Below are positions 47,214 through 60,105 of a stretch of 64,000 bases of DNA, in pieces; position 1 is the first letter of the stretch, and each line of letters begins with the position of its first letter. The DNA lies in NCBI GenBank assembly GCA_037447655.1, contig JBBHKE010002233.1, forward strand, positions 53,398-117,397, given 5' to 3'. This DNA is from Zygnema cylindricum (lineage: Eukaryota; Streptophyta; Zygnematophyceae; Zygnematales; Zygnemataceae). The position numbers and the translations under genes were made by a program. Under the pieces are notes generated by a model. It saw only the letters and a list, made by a program, of their open reading frames with translations, searched no databases and was not told the origin of the DNA.

Positions 47214-48180
47214 CCATGTATTAAAGTTTATGCTTTGGCATGTTGTTTTCACCCAAAACGCAGTTCCGTACGAGAAAAACTTTAGTTGTACAAGAAAATC
47301 AATTATTTTAAAGTACAACAAACGTCAAGTCGATACTTTGAATGTACTTCATGTTTGTCGTCAAGTTAACGAATTTTGGCGTTTTCCTTTTTTCAACCCC
47401 CGGACAAGAGAATACAACCTGTCAAAAAACTTCATCAAAAATCACCTCTCGACCTGATTTTAGGGAAAGTACCGCCCAAACAACGAATGAAAAACGGTCC
47501 ACGCACGCGCTACACGAGTGGTAAAATTTTAGGATGAGGGAGAGCACTCGCTATTTTCCTCCCTACCCGTCACGTGCATGTACGGAAAAGACGAGCATGT
47601 ACGGAAAAAGTCTGTAGGGGTCTCCGGACCTCCACTTTCATTCATGGGTCCTTTGCAGAATTTTGCGCCGTCGTCGCTTCTCCCCTCTCCCTCTCATACT
47701 ATCGCTTTTTATCTCTCACTTTTTAGAATGAGGCACGACATTACTGGTATTAAATTAAATATATTTTAAAAATGATTATTTTGACTACCTTTATGCATAT
47801 TTTTATGGCAAGTCGATTGAGAAAAGTCGGAAAATTGAAATCGGATAGCCATGGCAGAAAGTTCTTGAATTTTGTGACGTCGACGTTGTCACAAGTGAGC
47901 ATGGCGTCACAATGTCACAAAACCCCAAACATCTGCCATGTCACAAAATTACAAAAATATAGACTTCTACAACCGTCGCTGTTTTTGTTGGCGTCACCGA
48001 TTGTCGGAAGTTTCGCAGTCGTCTTCAACCGTCACAAAGTTGTACCTACGTCTACAACCGTCACATTTCAAAGTTCCGATTTCATTTTCGCACATAGGGA
48101 CGCTTTTCAAAGTAGTACGGAACACTTCACTACAGTCCAAAATACTTTTTCAAAGTATCCGCTTACATGGGGACGTACCC
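47214..48180. mobile_element. Harbinger-like element H6 (~0.97 kb)
   Basis: Left GGGTACGTCCCCATGTATTA, right ACATGGGGACGTACCC, with TAA/TTA at the edges. Copy A has the corresponding unoccupied site near 36510. The interior has the gacgtctacaaccgtc motif series and a relic of the palindrome (atcacctctcgacctgat). Confidence 0.88.
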
Positions 48181-49831
48181 TTAGAGGCCACGAAGACAGA
48201 TTTTAGCCGTAGGCGGGTTGTAACAAACTTCATCTAGAATAGAATACGTACCCAGTAACTATTTTTGGTACTCAAAATATAGTGCGCAATGTACATTTTC
48301 TAGCGTTTACGATCCCATTTGGTCGGCGCGGCGACTTGCCCTTGGATGTCATATGACCTCATCAACTATCCATCATCCCTCCGTCATATGACCTCATCAT
48401 GTACGCATCATCCCTACATAAATAGGAAGCGCGTAAAGATTTAGTTCATTGCAAACTATCAAATAGGCGAAAGAGAATAATGGGCATGTATTTATTATAG
48501 AAAGTGTCGTTTTAGTCTTGTCATCCGAATCTCGAAGCATGCTCTTTGTACGGCAGCAACGAAAATTCATCGAATTTGACGTCATGTCGTTTGGAGGATA
48601 TGTAATGTACTGTAGCTGTTTGAGCTTGTATTTTTGGAATTTAGTGATTTAAAATACGGTACGAAAGGGCGAAATATAAGTACTATACGAGATGAAAACA
48701 TAACATACACTGCACTGTACTGTAGGCCTGTAGCTGCAAGAGTCCGCACTTTATTCCAATCTTGAGTTTTGATTTAAAGACCAACAAAAAATAAAATCTA
48801 TGTCGGGGAAACATTAATGATTCCATAATGCCATGATGGTCCATCCTTATCACTGATCCATTGAGCGTCATCCACTCTGCAATTTGTGATACTGTACTTT
48901 GACGCTGACATAAGAAGTGCCTTTTTCATTTGTCGTTTTGGAACGAAAGCTTTAAACCTTTCATTTCACGTATTTTGTCAGTTCAGAGCAAAGCGCTTAA
49001 TAATTTAATTTTCAGGAAAATTGGGTACAAACTGGTTTAAACCATTGCCGTAAAGACAATTATGCTGCATTCAATTTTGGAGATTCGACGAAGATATCGT
49101 ATTTCTGTAAAGCGTTCCGGCTTTCTGGCCCAATCTTAAAGGTTTGTCCTTTTTCCAAAAACCAAAACAGAATGAATATGTTTTTGTGGGATTCTTATTT
49201 TATTTAGCGTATAATAAATATTGTTTCTATTTATGTAAACAATCATTTTTTCTAGCGCCGTCCAAGTTTCCTGGCTGAAAACACTTTGCAGAACTTTGTG
49301 CAGGATTCGGCTACAAATTTAGAAAGAGTATCTCTTTCATACTCTTTTAAGTTATAATAAAATGGAAATATGTACTTGTTCTCTAAAATATTTTATGTAA
49401 CGCTGTCCAGTTGCATAACCGTGAGCAAAAAATCCTTTGCTGAAGAATTTTCGAGGATAAGGTCACAATTCACACGTGTAAAACCAAAACACAGAACCAA
49501 GTATCAAACTTAATATAGAAAAAGTACCTTTAGACTAATTTAATAATATAGTCTGAACCTCTGAATGTACCGAGTTTCTAAATTTATTCCTGTAGTGCAG
49601 TTCTGTCAAAAGCGTGGATACGTTACAAAAAAGAACTAGTACGTATTAATTCCTTTAACATAGATTTTTAAAAGGTGATGTACTCGTTCTAAAATCGTGT
49701 TTGTGTAAGTTTTGCATACTTGCATTGCTGCAATAGCGTGAGCAGAATTCCGCGGAGATGCTTCTCCTGACTTGCAGTCTCTGAATAGTGAATACGGACT
49801 ACGGCCTATCTATTCAGGCCCCTATCCATTA

Positions 49832-49834
<3 letters not shown>

Positions 49835-49886
<52 letters not shown>
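49835..49886. repeat. (CT)n microsatellite, copy B
   Basis: About 26 CT units, then cgcaggtttc. It may be the polypyrimidine tract of a 5' leader intron of gene B, if that leader begins here. Confidence 0.95.
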
Positions 49887-49889
<3 letters not shown>

Positions 49890-51032
49890 GGTTTCTTTTT
49901 TTTGTGCATAATCTTACGCAGGAACTCTGTTCTGACAGAGTATCTGCAGAAACTTCATGCCCTAGTTTAGTTTGTACTCGCAAGGTACATATGTTTTATT
50001 CAGTTTCTTTGATTTTTTTTTGTTCGTTTCTTTTTGTTTTTCTTGAAACCGATTTTTTAAATGTTTGATTTTGAATTCCTGAAAGCAGATTTTTTTCTTA
50101 GTCAAATTGTTGCAATTTTTTTTTTTTTTTGGTTTGTCGCAAAGTAATACTGTAATGTTTCCACAAATTGCATTTTGAAATTGATTCGTTGTTTACGAAT
50201 TTCAACGCCCCCCAAAAAAAGAAAGAAAAAAAACAGAAAATGGAAGGGACAACAAAAAAAGAACAGAAAAAAAGTAAAAACATAGAAATAGAAAAAGTAG
50301 ATACAAAGGAACAAAAAAAATGAAAAAAGAGAAAAGAAAACTTTTGTCTGTCTGTGACCTTCATGTTTGTAAGTTCGTGTTAACTAGTTGTTTTGCAAAG
50401 CGTTGCTTTGTTTCTTTTGTTTTTAGGCAAAAAGGGGGGGCGAGGGAGGGAGATATTAACATATGAAGAGAGAAACAAAAAAGTGAGGGGGAAGAGAAGG
50501 GAAGGAGGGTGGGAAAGGAAGAAGAAGTAATTGTATGATTGTATTTAATGTTAATGTTATGATTGTTTTTTTTCCCTGGTTTTTTTTATATGAGCCTTTT
50601 ATTTGTTTTGCACTGGTTATCTACCTCTTAGAAGAGTTAATTGAAATCCATATATGGTGTTGATTGCTTTCTGAAGAAATGCAACAAAGTCTTGGAATAT
50701 TTATTGTCGTGACTTGTTCTGAAAGTTGAGAGTCTGGAAGTTTTCGCTCGCCCCTCTCCCTTTCCCCCCCTGCCTGCTTCCCCCCCCCCCCCGCCTCTCG
50801 TTCGCCCCTTCTCTCTCCCCCTCATTTCTGTCTCCCTTTTTTCTATATGTGTTGATTCAGGTGCATCTTCATTTCCTTTTGAAAAGAAAACGAGGATTTA
50901 TATGTGAAAGGGTTTTTTTTAAATTCGAGGGAACAGAAAAAGATCAGTATTATGTGGTCTGGAGTTACTCTCGCTTTTTTTTAGAATTTTTGGTCTCTCT
51001 TTTTTAATTATTATTATTATTGCGATTTGGAT

Positions 51033-54000
51033 ATGACTACTGAGGCATCTTTGAAGGTGAACGTTCTTTTTACATTCCTTGCCCTTTTTGTTGTTTTTTG
51101 GTTATGTTTTCTGTCTTTTTTCACTGTTCCAGTCCTGTTTTCTTTCTCTTAGTTTTTTTTTTTTTTGTTTTGTTTTGTTTTTTGGTTTGAAGAAATAGAA
51201 TTCATGAAATAGCAAAATGCGATAGCTACATTTCTCTCTGTGCAATTTATAAACAGGACAATCATAATATCGTTGTATTGATATTTTTACGCCGAGAATG
51301 TATGGGTTCAATATTGTTGTAGTTATGTTTTTATTACGAGAATGTATGGTTTCAATACTGTTTGTAGTAATAATGTTATTACAACAGTATATGTTTTCAA
51401 TTGTTGTTGTGATATTTTTATATCGGCAAATGTATAGTTTCAATTTGTTTGTAGTAATGTTTTTTTTTTTGGGAATGTTTTTTTATTGTTCTAGAACTTT
51501 TTTTTTTTTGTCGGAGAATGAATTAGGGAGATCTTGCAGATTTTTTTAGCTTTTTCCTTATTTTTCCCTTGTTTTGCCTATAGTCTAACTCTGTTCCTAC
51601 CTTTGTTTTAACCCGTTTTTACCTCATTATTAATTATTTTTGCATCTAATATTTGACCCTTTTTTAACTCTTAATCAGGCTGGAGACCTGGTGGTCTTTG
51701 TATCCCAAGATGGCCAATTGTTATCCGCACATCCTCCCGAAGGAAAAGGAAACACATGGAAATTCTTTCCAGAAACCTTTATCTCCTCTTCTAGGTTGGT
51801 CTCTTCCTGGAAAATGCTCACTTTCTCCAAAAGTATTTTATATCCTTTTTTTTATCTCTTTTGGTTAAAAAACAGACGATAATTTCTTCACGGGCTTGCC
51901 TCCCATCTTGTCCTGTTTACTCTCCTTTGCCTTTCCTCTCCTGCCTTTTGTCTTTCTCCTTGCTTTAAAGCTTTTATTTATTTTTTGTAGTCACATGCAA
52001 ACAATCTTATTTTTATTTTAACATTTTTTATTTTTTTACCGGTTATTTCCGTCTTGCCGCATGGAAACAGTTATTCAGTTTTTCTATTGTTTTATTGAGA
52101 TTTTCGGTATAGAAACAGTTCAGTTTTTTGTCACATGGAAAACAGTTGACAACTCTGTTACAGTTAGGATTTTCTGTTTTTTTTTATTAATATTTTTTTC
52201 TGTTTTTCTGCATCGTAACAGTTTTCCAAATTCCCTGTCACAAAACGCGATTCTGACCGTTATGAAAGATGGAATTTTTTTTGGGTTCCGTTCAACTGTT
52301 GCAAACGGAAAGGTATTCGTCTTTTTCCGTATTTGATTCTAAACAGTAATTAAATTTTTTAAGGGGAAAGAGTAAACCGAAGGAAAAAAAATGATAAAAT
52401 TGAAAGAAAGGTAGGGAAAAAAGCAAATAAAGAAGAAGTTGATTCAAAGAGAACAAAAAGATTTAGAAGAGGAGGTTTTTTTTTGGCTTCCCTTTTGCGG
52501 AGTGTCCACCAAAGGGAGACAAATGCAGTTAAATTACTATTTATTTAAATATTTATTTTTATATGAAGATTATACTTTTTTGGTGTATGAGCCATCGTAG
52601 TTTTTTTTTTTTTCCCCTTGTGACGTGGTTTTTATTTTCTTTAATGTTTTGTTAAGGTTTTTTTTTTTGTTTTTTTGTTGTTATTTATTTTTTTTAGGTT
52701 TTACAAGCCTCAAAACAAAGGGGTGTTCATCTCCGATTTGAGAATCATAATTTTGGCCCTGTAAGCAGTTTTTTCTTTTCCTCTTCTGTTTCTTTGTATG
52801 TTTATCTTTTCCTATGTAATATATGTTTTTCTTTTCTTTTCTTTTTTTGTTTTTTTGTATGTTTATCTTTTCCTGCTTTTGTTTTTTTGTGTGGTGGTCG
52901 CGTATTTGAAACTCACTAGTTTGACCCTGTTTGCAATTTTGTCTTTTCCCACTTTTGTTTTTCTGTGTTTGTCTTTTTCCTAGGGACTTCTGAATTTTGA
53001 TCCTCCACTCTTTTGTCATTCACTTTTGTATTACTTTTTTGGAGTTCCAGTCCAGCTTTTCACTCTTATGTTTTTGCAAAATTTTCAAGAAACTTGTTGT
53101 TTTATATATACTGTGTTTTTTGTTTATTGAAAGAAGAGACTCTAAGATAGTTCGATTCTTAATATCAACCTCTCTTCATTTCATTCTCTTCTCCCTCTCC
53201 TTCTCCCACTCCTCCACCCCTCCTTTCCCGCCCCTCTCTCGCCCTCCCTCCCTCCCCTCCCCCTTTCATCGGCGGGCGACCCTCCGAACTGTTCCTCCCA
53301 GGCATGAACACCCCATTTTTGCCCTTTGATTTCTTTTTTATTTTGTTTTTATCATTTGTTGGTGCCTTTTTCTTTGTTCACATTTTAAATTGTTTATTTC
53401 TTTGACTGCATCATTTCATCTCTCCCTCTCCCCTCCCTCCCCTCCCTCCCTCCCTCCCCTGACAGATTTAAATTTCTTAATTGACACATTTTAATGAATG
53501 CCATTGTTTAAAAATAATTAAAGAAATATAGCAGCCATTAGGAAGCCTTTTTTTTTTTTTTTAGCATGCATATGATGAAATAAACCTTCAATTTGTTTTA
53601 TTTATTTTAAAAAAGAAAAGGGCAAAAGAAAAGTATTTGAAGTTCTTTTCTTTTGACCACATTAAAAAAAAAAAAACGTATTGGAAAAGTTATTAATGAT
53701 AACAATATTAACAAAAAATAAAGGAACAAAATTATATTTTTCCAGTTGGAGATTTAACGTTTTTTCTGTGACGATTTAAAAAAAAAAATCATAAGATGTA
53801 ATAATAACAATTAAAGAACATAAAAAATGATAGAAAATATGGTTTTTTCATGTGGAGAAAAAGAAGGAACCACTTAAAAAAACATAATAATAACAATAAA
53901 AGGACATAAATAATGAAGTAATATGTGATTTTTTCAGGTGGAGAGATAAAGTTTTTTCGGTGACGATAAAGAAAGCTAATGCTGTTCACGAATCGGATTT

Positions 54001-56213
54001 TGCGATCGAAAAAACAATCGGGGAACATTTGTCTCTTCCCTCTCCCCCTTCTCCAGTTTCTGAGGTAAGTCCCTAGAAAAAGGAAGAGAAAATAGTATAT
54101 TGAAATTTGGAACAACTACTTCATAATAGCAAGGTATAAGGTTTTTAGTAAATAATACTTAATAGTAGTAGTAATACTATAATGATAATAATTATAATAA
54201 TAAAAATTATTTTATGCAGAAACAGGTTTTGAGTTTTTTTTCACAGTTCAATGAAGACTTTCAAAAGTTTTTTTTTGGGTTTTTAAAAGGGCGCCTTCAA
54301 ACTGTTTTTTATTTTTGCAGTGTTACTCTAGTTCTGATTTTTGATCCATTTATTCATTTGTTACTAATAGAGTATTACTCTTATTGTTTTACTAGACGAC
54401 CAGGGAAGGTTCGTGTTTTAGATTTTATATTGATGATTTACTTTTGTCCTTTCGTTTTCAATGGAAAGAAATTATTCTCGTTCTTTATTTTAGACGAAAA
54501 CCTTTATTTCTGATTCTTATTTCATTTGTTTTTATATATATGAATTTATTTTCACTAAATTTCGAGGAAAAATGGCTGTCCTTATATTTATGGAAACCCT
54601 ACGGCGAAAAAAGTGGAAGGCATCCACGCTAGTTCCGAACTCTCAGAGTTTTTTATTTTAAGAACCTGTGTTTCTGTCCTCCCCTCCCCTGCCTCCTCTG
54701 CCCTTTTTTCTAAATGGAAAATGTTTTAATGCTTATTTCTGACGAAAAAATATTTTGCCTTTTTCTGATTCAAAAATTATTTGTCCTTTCTTTTGAACTG
54801 ATTTATGTGTTGGGAAAACAGACCGTAAAACAAATGGAGGGATTCCACACTTTTTATGTTCCCTCGGAATCTGAGAACTCAAATGGTGTCAGAATATTGG
54901 ACGTCATTGAAGAGGAAGAGGGAGAGGCCGAAACTTCTACCGAAGCTAAAGTGGATAGTGAGCAAAAACTTCGAAAACAAATAGAGGAAAAGTTAACTCT
55001 TAAAGAAGAAACGCAGAAGAACGAGATCCAAAACATCTTAGAAGAAATTATTCCTAAGTTGATTGTACCCAGTTTAATGATTTGTGAGTTGACAGAATCT
55101 AAAGAAACTTCGCAAGGAGGAGGAGTACTTGCGTCTCAGTTAATAGACATGGCTGAAAAGTTGGTAGGAAAATTTTCCGTCTCACCGAGTCATGAGGAGA
55201 GAGAGGTAGCGGTCTCACAGTTGAAGGAAACATTCGAGAAGGAGATGGAGGAGAGAGAGATACGAGTGAAAGAGGAGGTAAGACAAGAATTGAGAGAAGT
55301 GAGGGAGGAGGTGAGACAAGAATTGAGAGAAGAAGTAAGAGAAGAGGTGAGTGAGAAAGTGAGGGAAGAGCTGACAAAATCTTTTGAAAAAAAGACAGCT
55401 GAAATGAGACTGATGATAGAGAGAACAAGTTGGGAAAAAGCGGAACAAAAAATGAAAACTCTTAAAATGGAGCTCGAAACGAGTTCAGATCGAAAAATTG
55501 CCGCTTTAAAGAGAGAAGCCGAGGTTCGTCTGGTAAATACAGTCGCGGAGAGGGAGAAAGAAATAAGGAGTGAAGTCGAGAGTGAGATGGAGGAGAAAAT
55601 GGCGGAGATGAGAGAGACTCAAGAAGCCGATTTCGAACAAGCGACGCAAAGAGTTTGGGAAGAAGCTGAACGAAACGCCGAGGCAAATATGGCGGTTCTT
55701 CGATCGGAGGTGGAGGAAAAAATCGAAGAGATAGTTGCGGAGAGAGTTGCGAAAGTAGAGGCTTCGGGAGAGAGAAAAATAGCCGCGATCCGATTAGAAT
55801 TGATGGGACAGTATGGGAAACTGACTGCGGAAACGATCGGGAAATCGAAATCGGATATGGAAAAACAAACCGAATTGAAAGTCGCCGCGGCGAGAGTAGA
55901 GATAGAGGAGAGGTTGATGAAAGAGTGGGAAGAAAAACTCGTCAAAGAAAGAGAAGAAGTCGAAAAATTAGCGAACGAAGAACTGATTGCGAAAATCAAA
56001 GAGATTACTGCGGAAGAAGAGAAGAGAGTCGCGGCTTCGAGAAGGAAATGGGATAAGGTGAAAATCGCGGTGGAGAGTTTCAAAAATCCCAAGTTAGTGG
56101 AAAAAATTAAGAAAGTAGAGATGGAAGAGGATGGAGTAGAAGAGGGGAAGAAACGAGAACTGGATCTGATGGAAAAGTTTATAAATTTATGGAAACCGCA
56201 AACAGTGGCGTAA
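51033..56213 (+). CDS. Gene B: putative beta-trefoil (DUF569-like) + coiled-coil protein
   Basis: Exons by eye: 51033-51056 (MTTEASLK), 51679-51794, 52222-52312, 52698-52760, 53938-54064 and 54822-56213. The phases of the first four agree (AGDLVVFVSQDGQLLSAH.., FFGFRSTVANGK, VLQASKQRGVHLRFENHNFG). Exon 5 (WRDKVFSVTIKKANAVHES) needs two bases carried over, so a short exon between 52760 and 53938 is missing from this model. The head has the repeated G-K/Q-x-L-x-A and closing W pattern of plant fascin-like/DUF569 beta-trefoils; this is a weak, by-eye match. The last exon (463 residues, from TVKQMEGFHTFYVPS) is almost wholly charged heptad sequence to ~residue 440, then LMEKFINLWKPQTVA and TAA. 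No membrane segment. A head that binds filaments plus a coiled coil would suit a cytoskeletal linker, but that is speculation. The reading frame of the last exon is certain; gene structure upstream is moderate. Confidence 0.65.
53160..53465. repeat. Polypyrimidine tracts in gene B intron
   Basis: ctccctctccttctccc-type runs at 53190-53275 and 53420-53460. Frames here are low-complexity. Confidence 0.7.
53745..53937 (+). repeat. Two decayed tandem copies of the gene B exon 5 boundary
   Basis: The real acceptor reads ttttttcagGTGGAGAGATA. At 53742 the sequence is ttttccagTTGGAGATTTAA with the following gttttttctgtgacgatt matching exon 5. At 53847 it is ttttttcatGTGGAGAAAAA, where AG has become AT. 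The spacer ataataacaat..aaaggacataaa is repeated too. These are three tandem units of about 90-105 bp. Confidence 0.8.
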
Positions 56214-57732
56214 ATCCCCGGGAAGTTTTGGTTTCTAATAAGGAATTGTTTTGAGATTCGAATGGATTGGAGGGAGATGAGAAGATTTTGTAAACGGAAT
56301 AGTTGTTTAAAAGCATGGGGATCAAGAATTTTTGGATAATTTATAATGTCGATGATTACGTCGATCGATGATTATTTTACTCGGAAAAGGTAGTAATTTT
56401 TTGTACTACGGTATTCCTATTATAATTTTTGTTGTTAGAGTAGGGGTTAAAGAAGCAGAACTTATAAAGCTTTCGATGTAAAATACGGACTAGTTATGGC
56501 AATATGGGCAAAGAGAAAAGATGGTGGTTTTTTAGTTCTGTAAATGGCGAAAACTTCACTCAATACTATTTTTTTTTCATATAAAGTGCGACATATAGTC
56601 TCACAATCCAGATGGATCATTCGATTATATCTATTAAATTAAAAGACTGTCCTAAATATTTGTTACGGCAGATTAGACACTTTATTGGCAAGATATCTAT
56701 GGTGTATGGCCACCTTAGGAATGTAACATAATATGATTCTGTTATTTCCATCTCTTTTTTTCCCTTTTTTTTTGTTGAAAATTGAGACGTTATTAACCCG
56801 TCAACGTTGTTAAAGAGACATTATGAGTTAACTTTGAAAGTTATACATTGAGAACCAGATTTTGAAAAGTGGGTTGATGGAAATGTTTTTTTTTTTTTTT
56901 AAATGACGTTAAAGTTGAAAAGCAGTACTGTTGAAAAACATATCTAAAGGCATAAATTTACACACGACACAATAGCATGGCCGAAATTCCAATGTCAAAG
57001 TAATGGTTTGCTTGGTAATTGGTATTGAAGGCTGTGAAAAGTCGGGAAACTTGATTGCTTTTCCCACAAAATTTCGTCTGTGTTTCAAAAGTTAAAACTA
57101 ACAAATGTTCTGTAAATTGTGATTAACGCAATTTACAAAAATTAAAATGAATTGTAACAGTAATTGGAACACGGCAACCATTAAAAAAATGGCAAAAAAT
57201 TCCATTCATTCCAAACATCATCGTTTAATCTCTTTGGCGGTTGGAAAAGCAGATTGCTCCATAACTGAGGTCATAGTTGTGGTTTAACTTCTAAACACGA
57301 GAATTATTTGTGATTATCATCATATACTTTTATATGAGAACTGAATCAGAAGTGAAAACACCCTTTATATGACGAGAGAATTCCAGCCGTAACAAAAGAA
57401 CTTGGCAAACAAATCCATTCATGTGGGAAAAAAAAAAAGGCTCGACTCGGCTTTAGAAACACAAACTTTTGTTCAAAACAAACAAAAAGATCTTCTAACG
57501 AAAAAGAAATTCCACTGGATGAAAAATCCGGGCACCGGTATATTCCTCATTTTATATTTACACTTTATATCTTATAATAACTCTATTTTATCTAACAACA
57601 AAACAGGTAAATGGAAAGAACACCTTTGCAACCAGGCAACACTTTCAAACACTATAGTCTAAAAAAGAAAGTAAAAAAAAACTCAGAAAAAAAGCTAAAA
57701 AAAAAACTTGAAAAATACTTTTGCGCAAAAAA
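56214..57732. other. Convergent intergenic region between genes B and C
   Basis: This is the 3' flank of both genes. AT-rich. One 86-codon frame on + at 57402 (MANKSIHVGKKKRLD) has no recognisable family and lies in what should be gene C 3' flank. No gene is claimed. Confidence 0.5.
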
Positions 57733-58413
57733 TTAGGAGCTAAAAAAATGACAAAGTTGATTTTTCGAGGAGGATCCCATAGTAAATCCGACAATAAAAA
57801 TCGCGATCAAAATCGACCAAAATATCCCACCATCAAAAATTGTTTGAAGAGAAATATTTGAAACATCCCGCGATATTTGAATTGATAATTTCCCCCTTTC
57901 TTTAGAAAAGGGTCCCAATTTTTTTAATGTTCCTGAACCCAAATTATCGTCATTTTCCGAAAGACTCCCGTGGACCAAATCTTCGAAAGATTTTTTTGAA
58001 GGAGTTTCCTTCGGTTTGTTACTATATATATCCTCCACAATTATAAGTTTGGTCCTCAAAGGGATCTGAAACACAATGTCAGTTGAAGTTAAGAAACACC
58101 CCTTTAAAAAAAAAAAAAGGAGAGAGAATTTTATCCATTTCACTTTTTAAACATTTGACTTTTTATACATTTACTTTTTCTTTATTTTTTACATGAATGG
58201 ACACCTTTTTTTTCAATTTCTGAAAGAATATTCGAGAAAAAACATATCTAGAAAACTCGAGAGGGAAAAAGAAAACTGAAGTTTGTTACAAATTCTTTTC
58301 GAAAAGAAAAAGAAAAAGAAAAAAAGAAAAATAAACACGACTACTTCGGATGTTTTTCATGAATTGACAGAGATGGATTTCTACTGTTTATACCTACGAG
58401 AAAACCGGTTTAG

Positions 58414-58480
<67 letters not shown>

Positions 58481-60051
58481 TATATAGATATATATATATA
58501 TATAATATAGATATAGATATAGATATAGATATAGATATAGATATAGATATAGATAGATATAGATATATATATTATAAATAAAAAAGTGGCAACACATCCT
58601 TCCACGGGTTTCTTTGTAGCTCGTCTCCTTGTTCTTATATAGTAAAATTCAGTGCATATGACTTGATGAAAAAAATGTGTGTATCATGTTTTATTTATTG
58701 ATTGCGGTGATTTTCAAAATGTCCTAGAATTTCACATTCAATTGAATTATTCTATTGGAATTCACAGTGAAAAAGAGGATCAATGCAAATTGGTCATAAA
58801 CAGTATTTTTAAACAAAAGAGGAGAGGAGAGGGGAGTGGGGAGGGGAGAGTAGGGGGAAGGGAGGAAAGGGAGAGAGAGAGAGAGGGGGAAAGCGGGAAA
58901 GGGGGAAGGGGGGAAAAGGGGAAAGGGAGAGAGAGACAAAGACAGGGGGGAAGAAGGAGAGAGAGAGAGACCTCACCTCATCAATTTTTGTCGTCTCTTT
59001 ATCGACACCTCGATCCCTTTGTTTTTCTCTCCTCTCTAGAGAAGAATCTTGATGTAAATCTACATTACCTACTTCTCCCACTCCCTGTCCCTTTTCCTCT
59101 CCGTCTCTCTCTCCCTCCCCCTGATAACCATCTCCAACTATATTTTTTTTTTTTACGTCACTTGGGGACGAATCCCAGAACCACAAAAAACCGTCTTTTT
59201 TCCTATTTCCGCCTTTTTCAACTGCATATTTTTCCTCTCTCTCTCCCCTTCCCACTAATTCTTTATTCAAACCTTCCCGAGTCTCTCTCTCCTCCCACCT
59301 CTCCTTATGTTTATCCTCCACTTCTACAAGCAAGACCGTCTTCTCATCCTCTTCTTCTCCTCCCTCCTCTTCTGTCTTCCACCAGCCCATGAACCCCCAT
59401 CCATCTCCTCCCACTCCTCCTTCTCCTCCCTCTTTTCCCACTCCTTCCTCTCGTCTCTCTTCTCTCACGCCTCTGATTTCATCACTTCCTTCCGTATTCC
59501 TAGTTGGTTCCTCCTCCCTCGTACTGTCTCCCCCTCTCTCTCTTTCTCTCTCCAGTTTTTCCTCTCCCTCGGCACCGGCCCCCGTTACCTTCACATTTTC
59601 CTCTCCTCCCTCTTCTCTCTCTCTTCTCTCCTCTCCTCCCTCCCTCCCCTCCTCTTCTCCCTCCTTTCCCTCTTCTACTCCTAAGCAAAGTCTCTCCCTT
59701 CTTACAAACCCAACTCTCTCTTTATCCTCCTCCAATCCCTCTCCCTCTCTTTTCCCACACAATTGCCGATAATTCCTCTCCTTTTTCAGTTTCTCGATTT
59801 CCCTCGTCCTTTCAAAAAAAACGTCTTTCAAATAATTAAACTCGTTTAATTGCGTTTTAAGCTTATCGATTTCGACTAAGCCTTCGAAAACTCGATCTTT
59901 GTAAATTTCGGACCTCGTTTGAAACTTTGCCCTCTGTCTCTCCAATTCGAGAGCGACAAGTGTCATTCTCTGCAAAAAAAACTCACTGTAAAAAAAAGTT
60001 TTAGGCTTTATTAGGATATATATGCCCTTAATTAGAGATGACAGGGAGAGG

Positions 60052-60105
<54 letters not shown>

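Larger units (their letters stand above)
45088..50800. repeat. Segmental duplication, copy B
   Basis: Homologous to copy A in the same orientation, with scattered substitutions and small indels. Non-transposon blocks are 45088-45154, 46968-47210 and 48184 to ~50800. Private insertions are H4, H5 and H6. Unlike copy A it runs on into gene B, so it forms that gene's upstream region. Confidence 0.92.

Noticed and set aside
57402-57662. 86-codon + frame MANKSIHVGKKKRLD
   Set aside because: No family, no splice context, AT-rich 3' flank of gene C.
58809-59400. Long + strand Pro/Ser/Leu-rich frames over 58.7-59.8 kb
   Set aside because: Complement of gene C Glu/Gly/Arg-rich exon; minus-strand splice phases support gene C.
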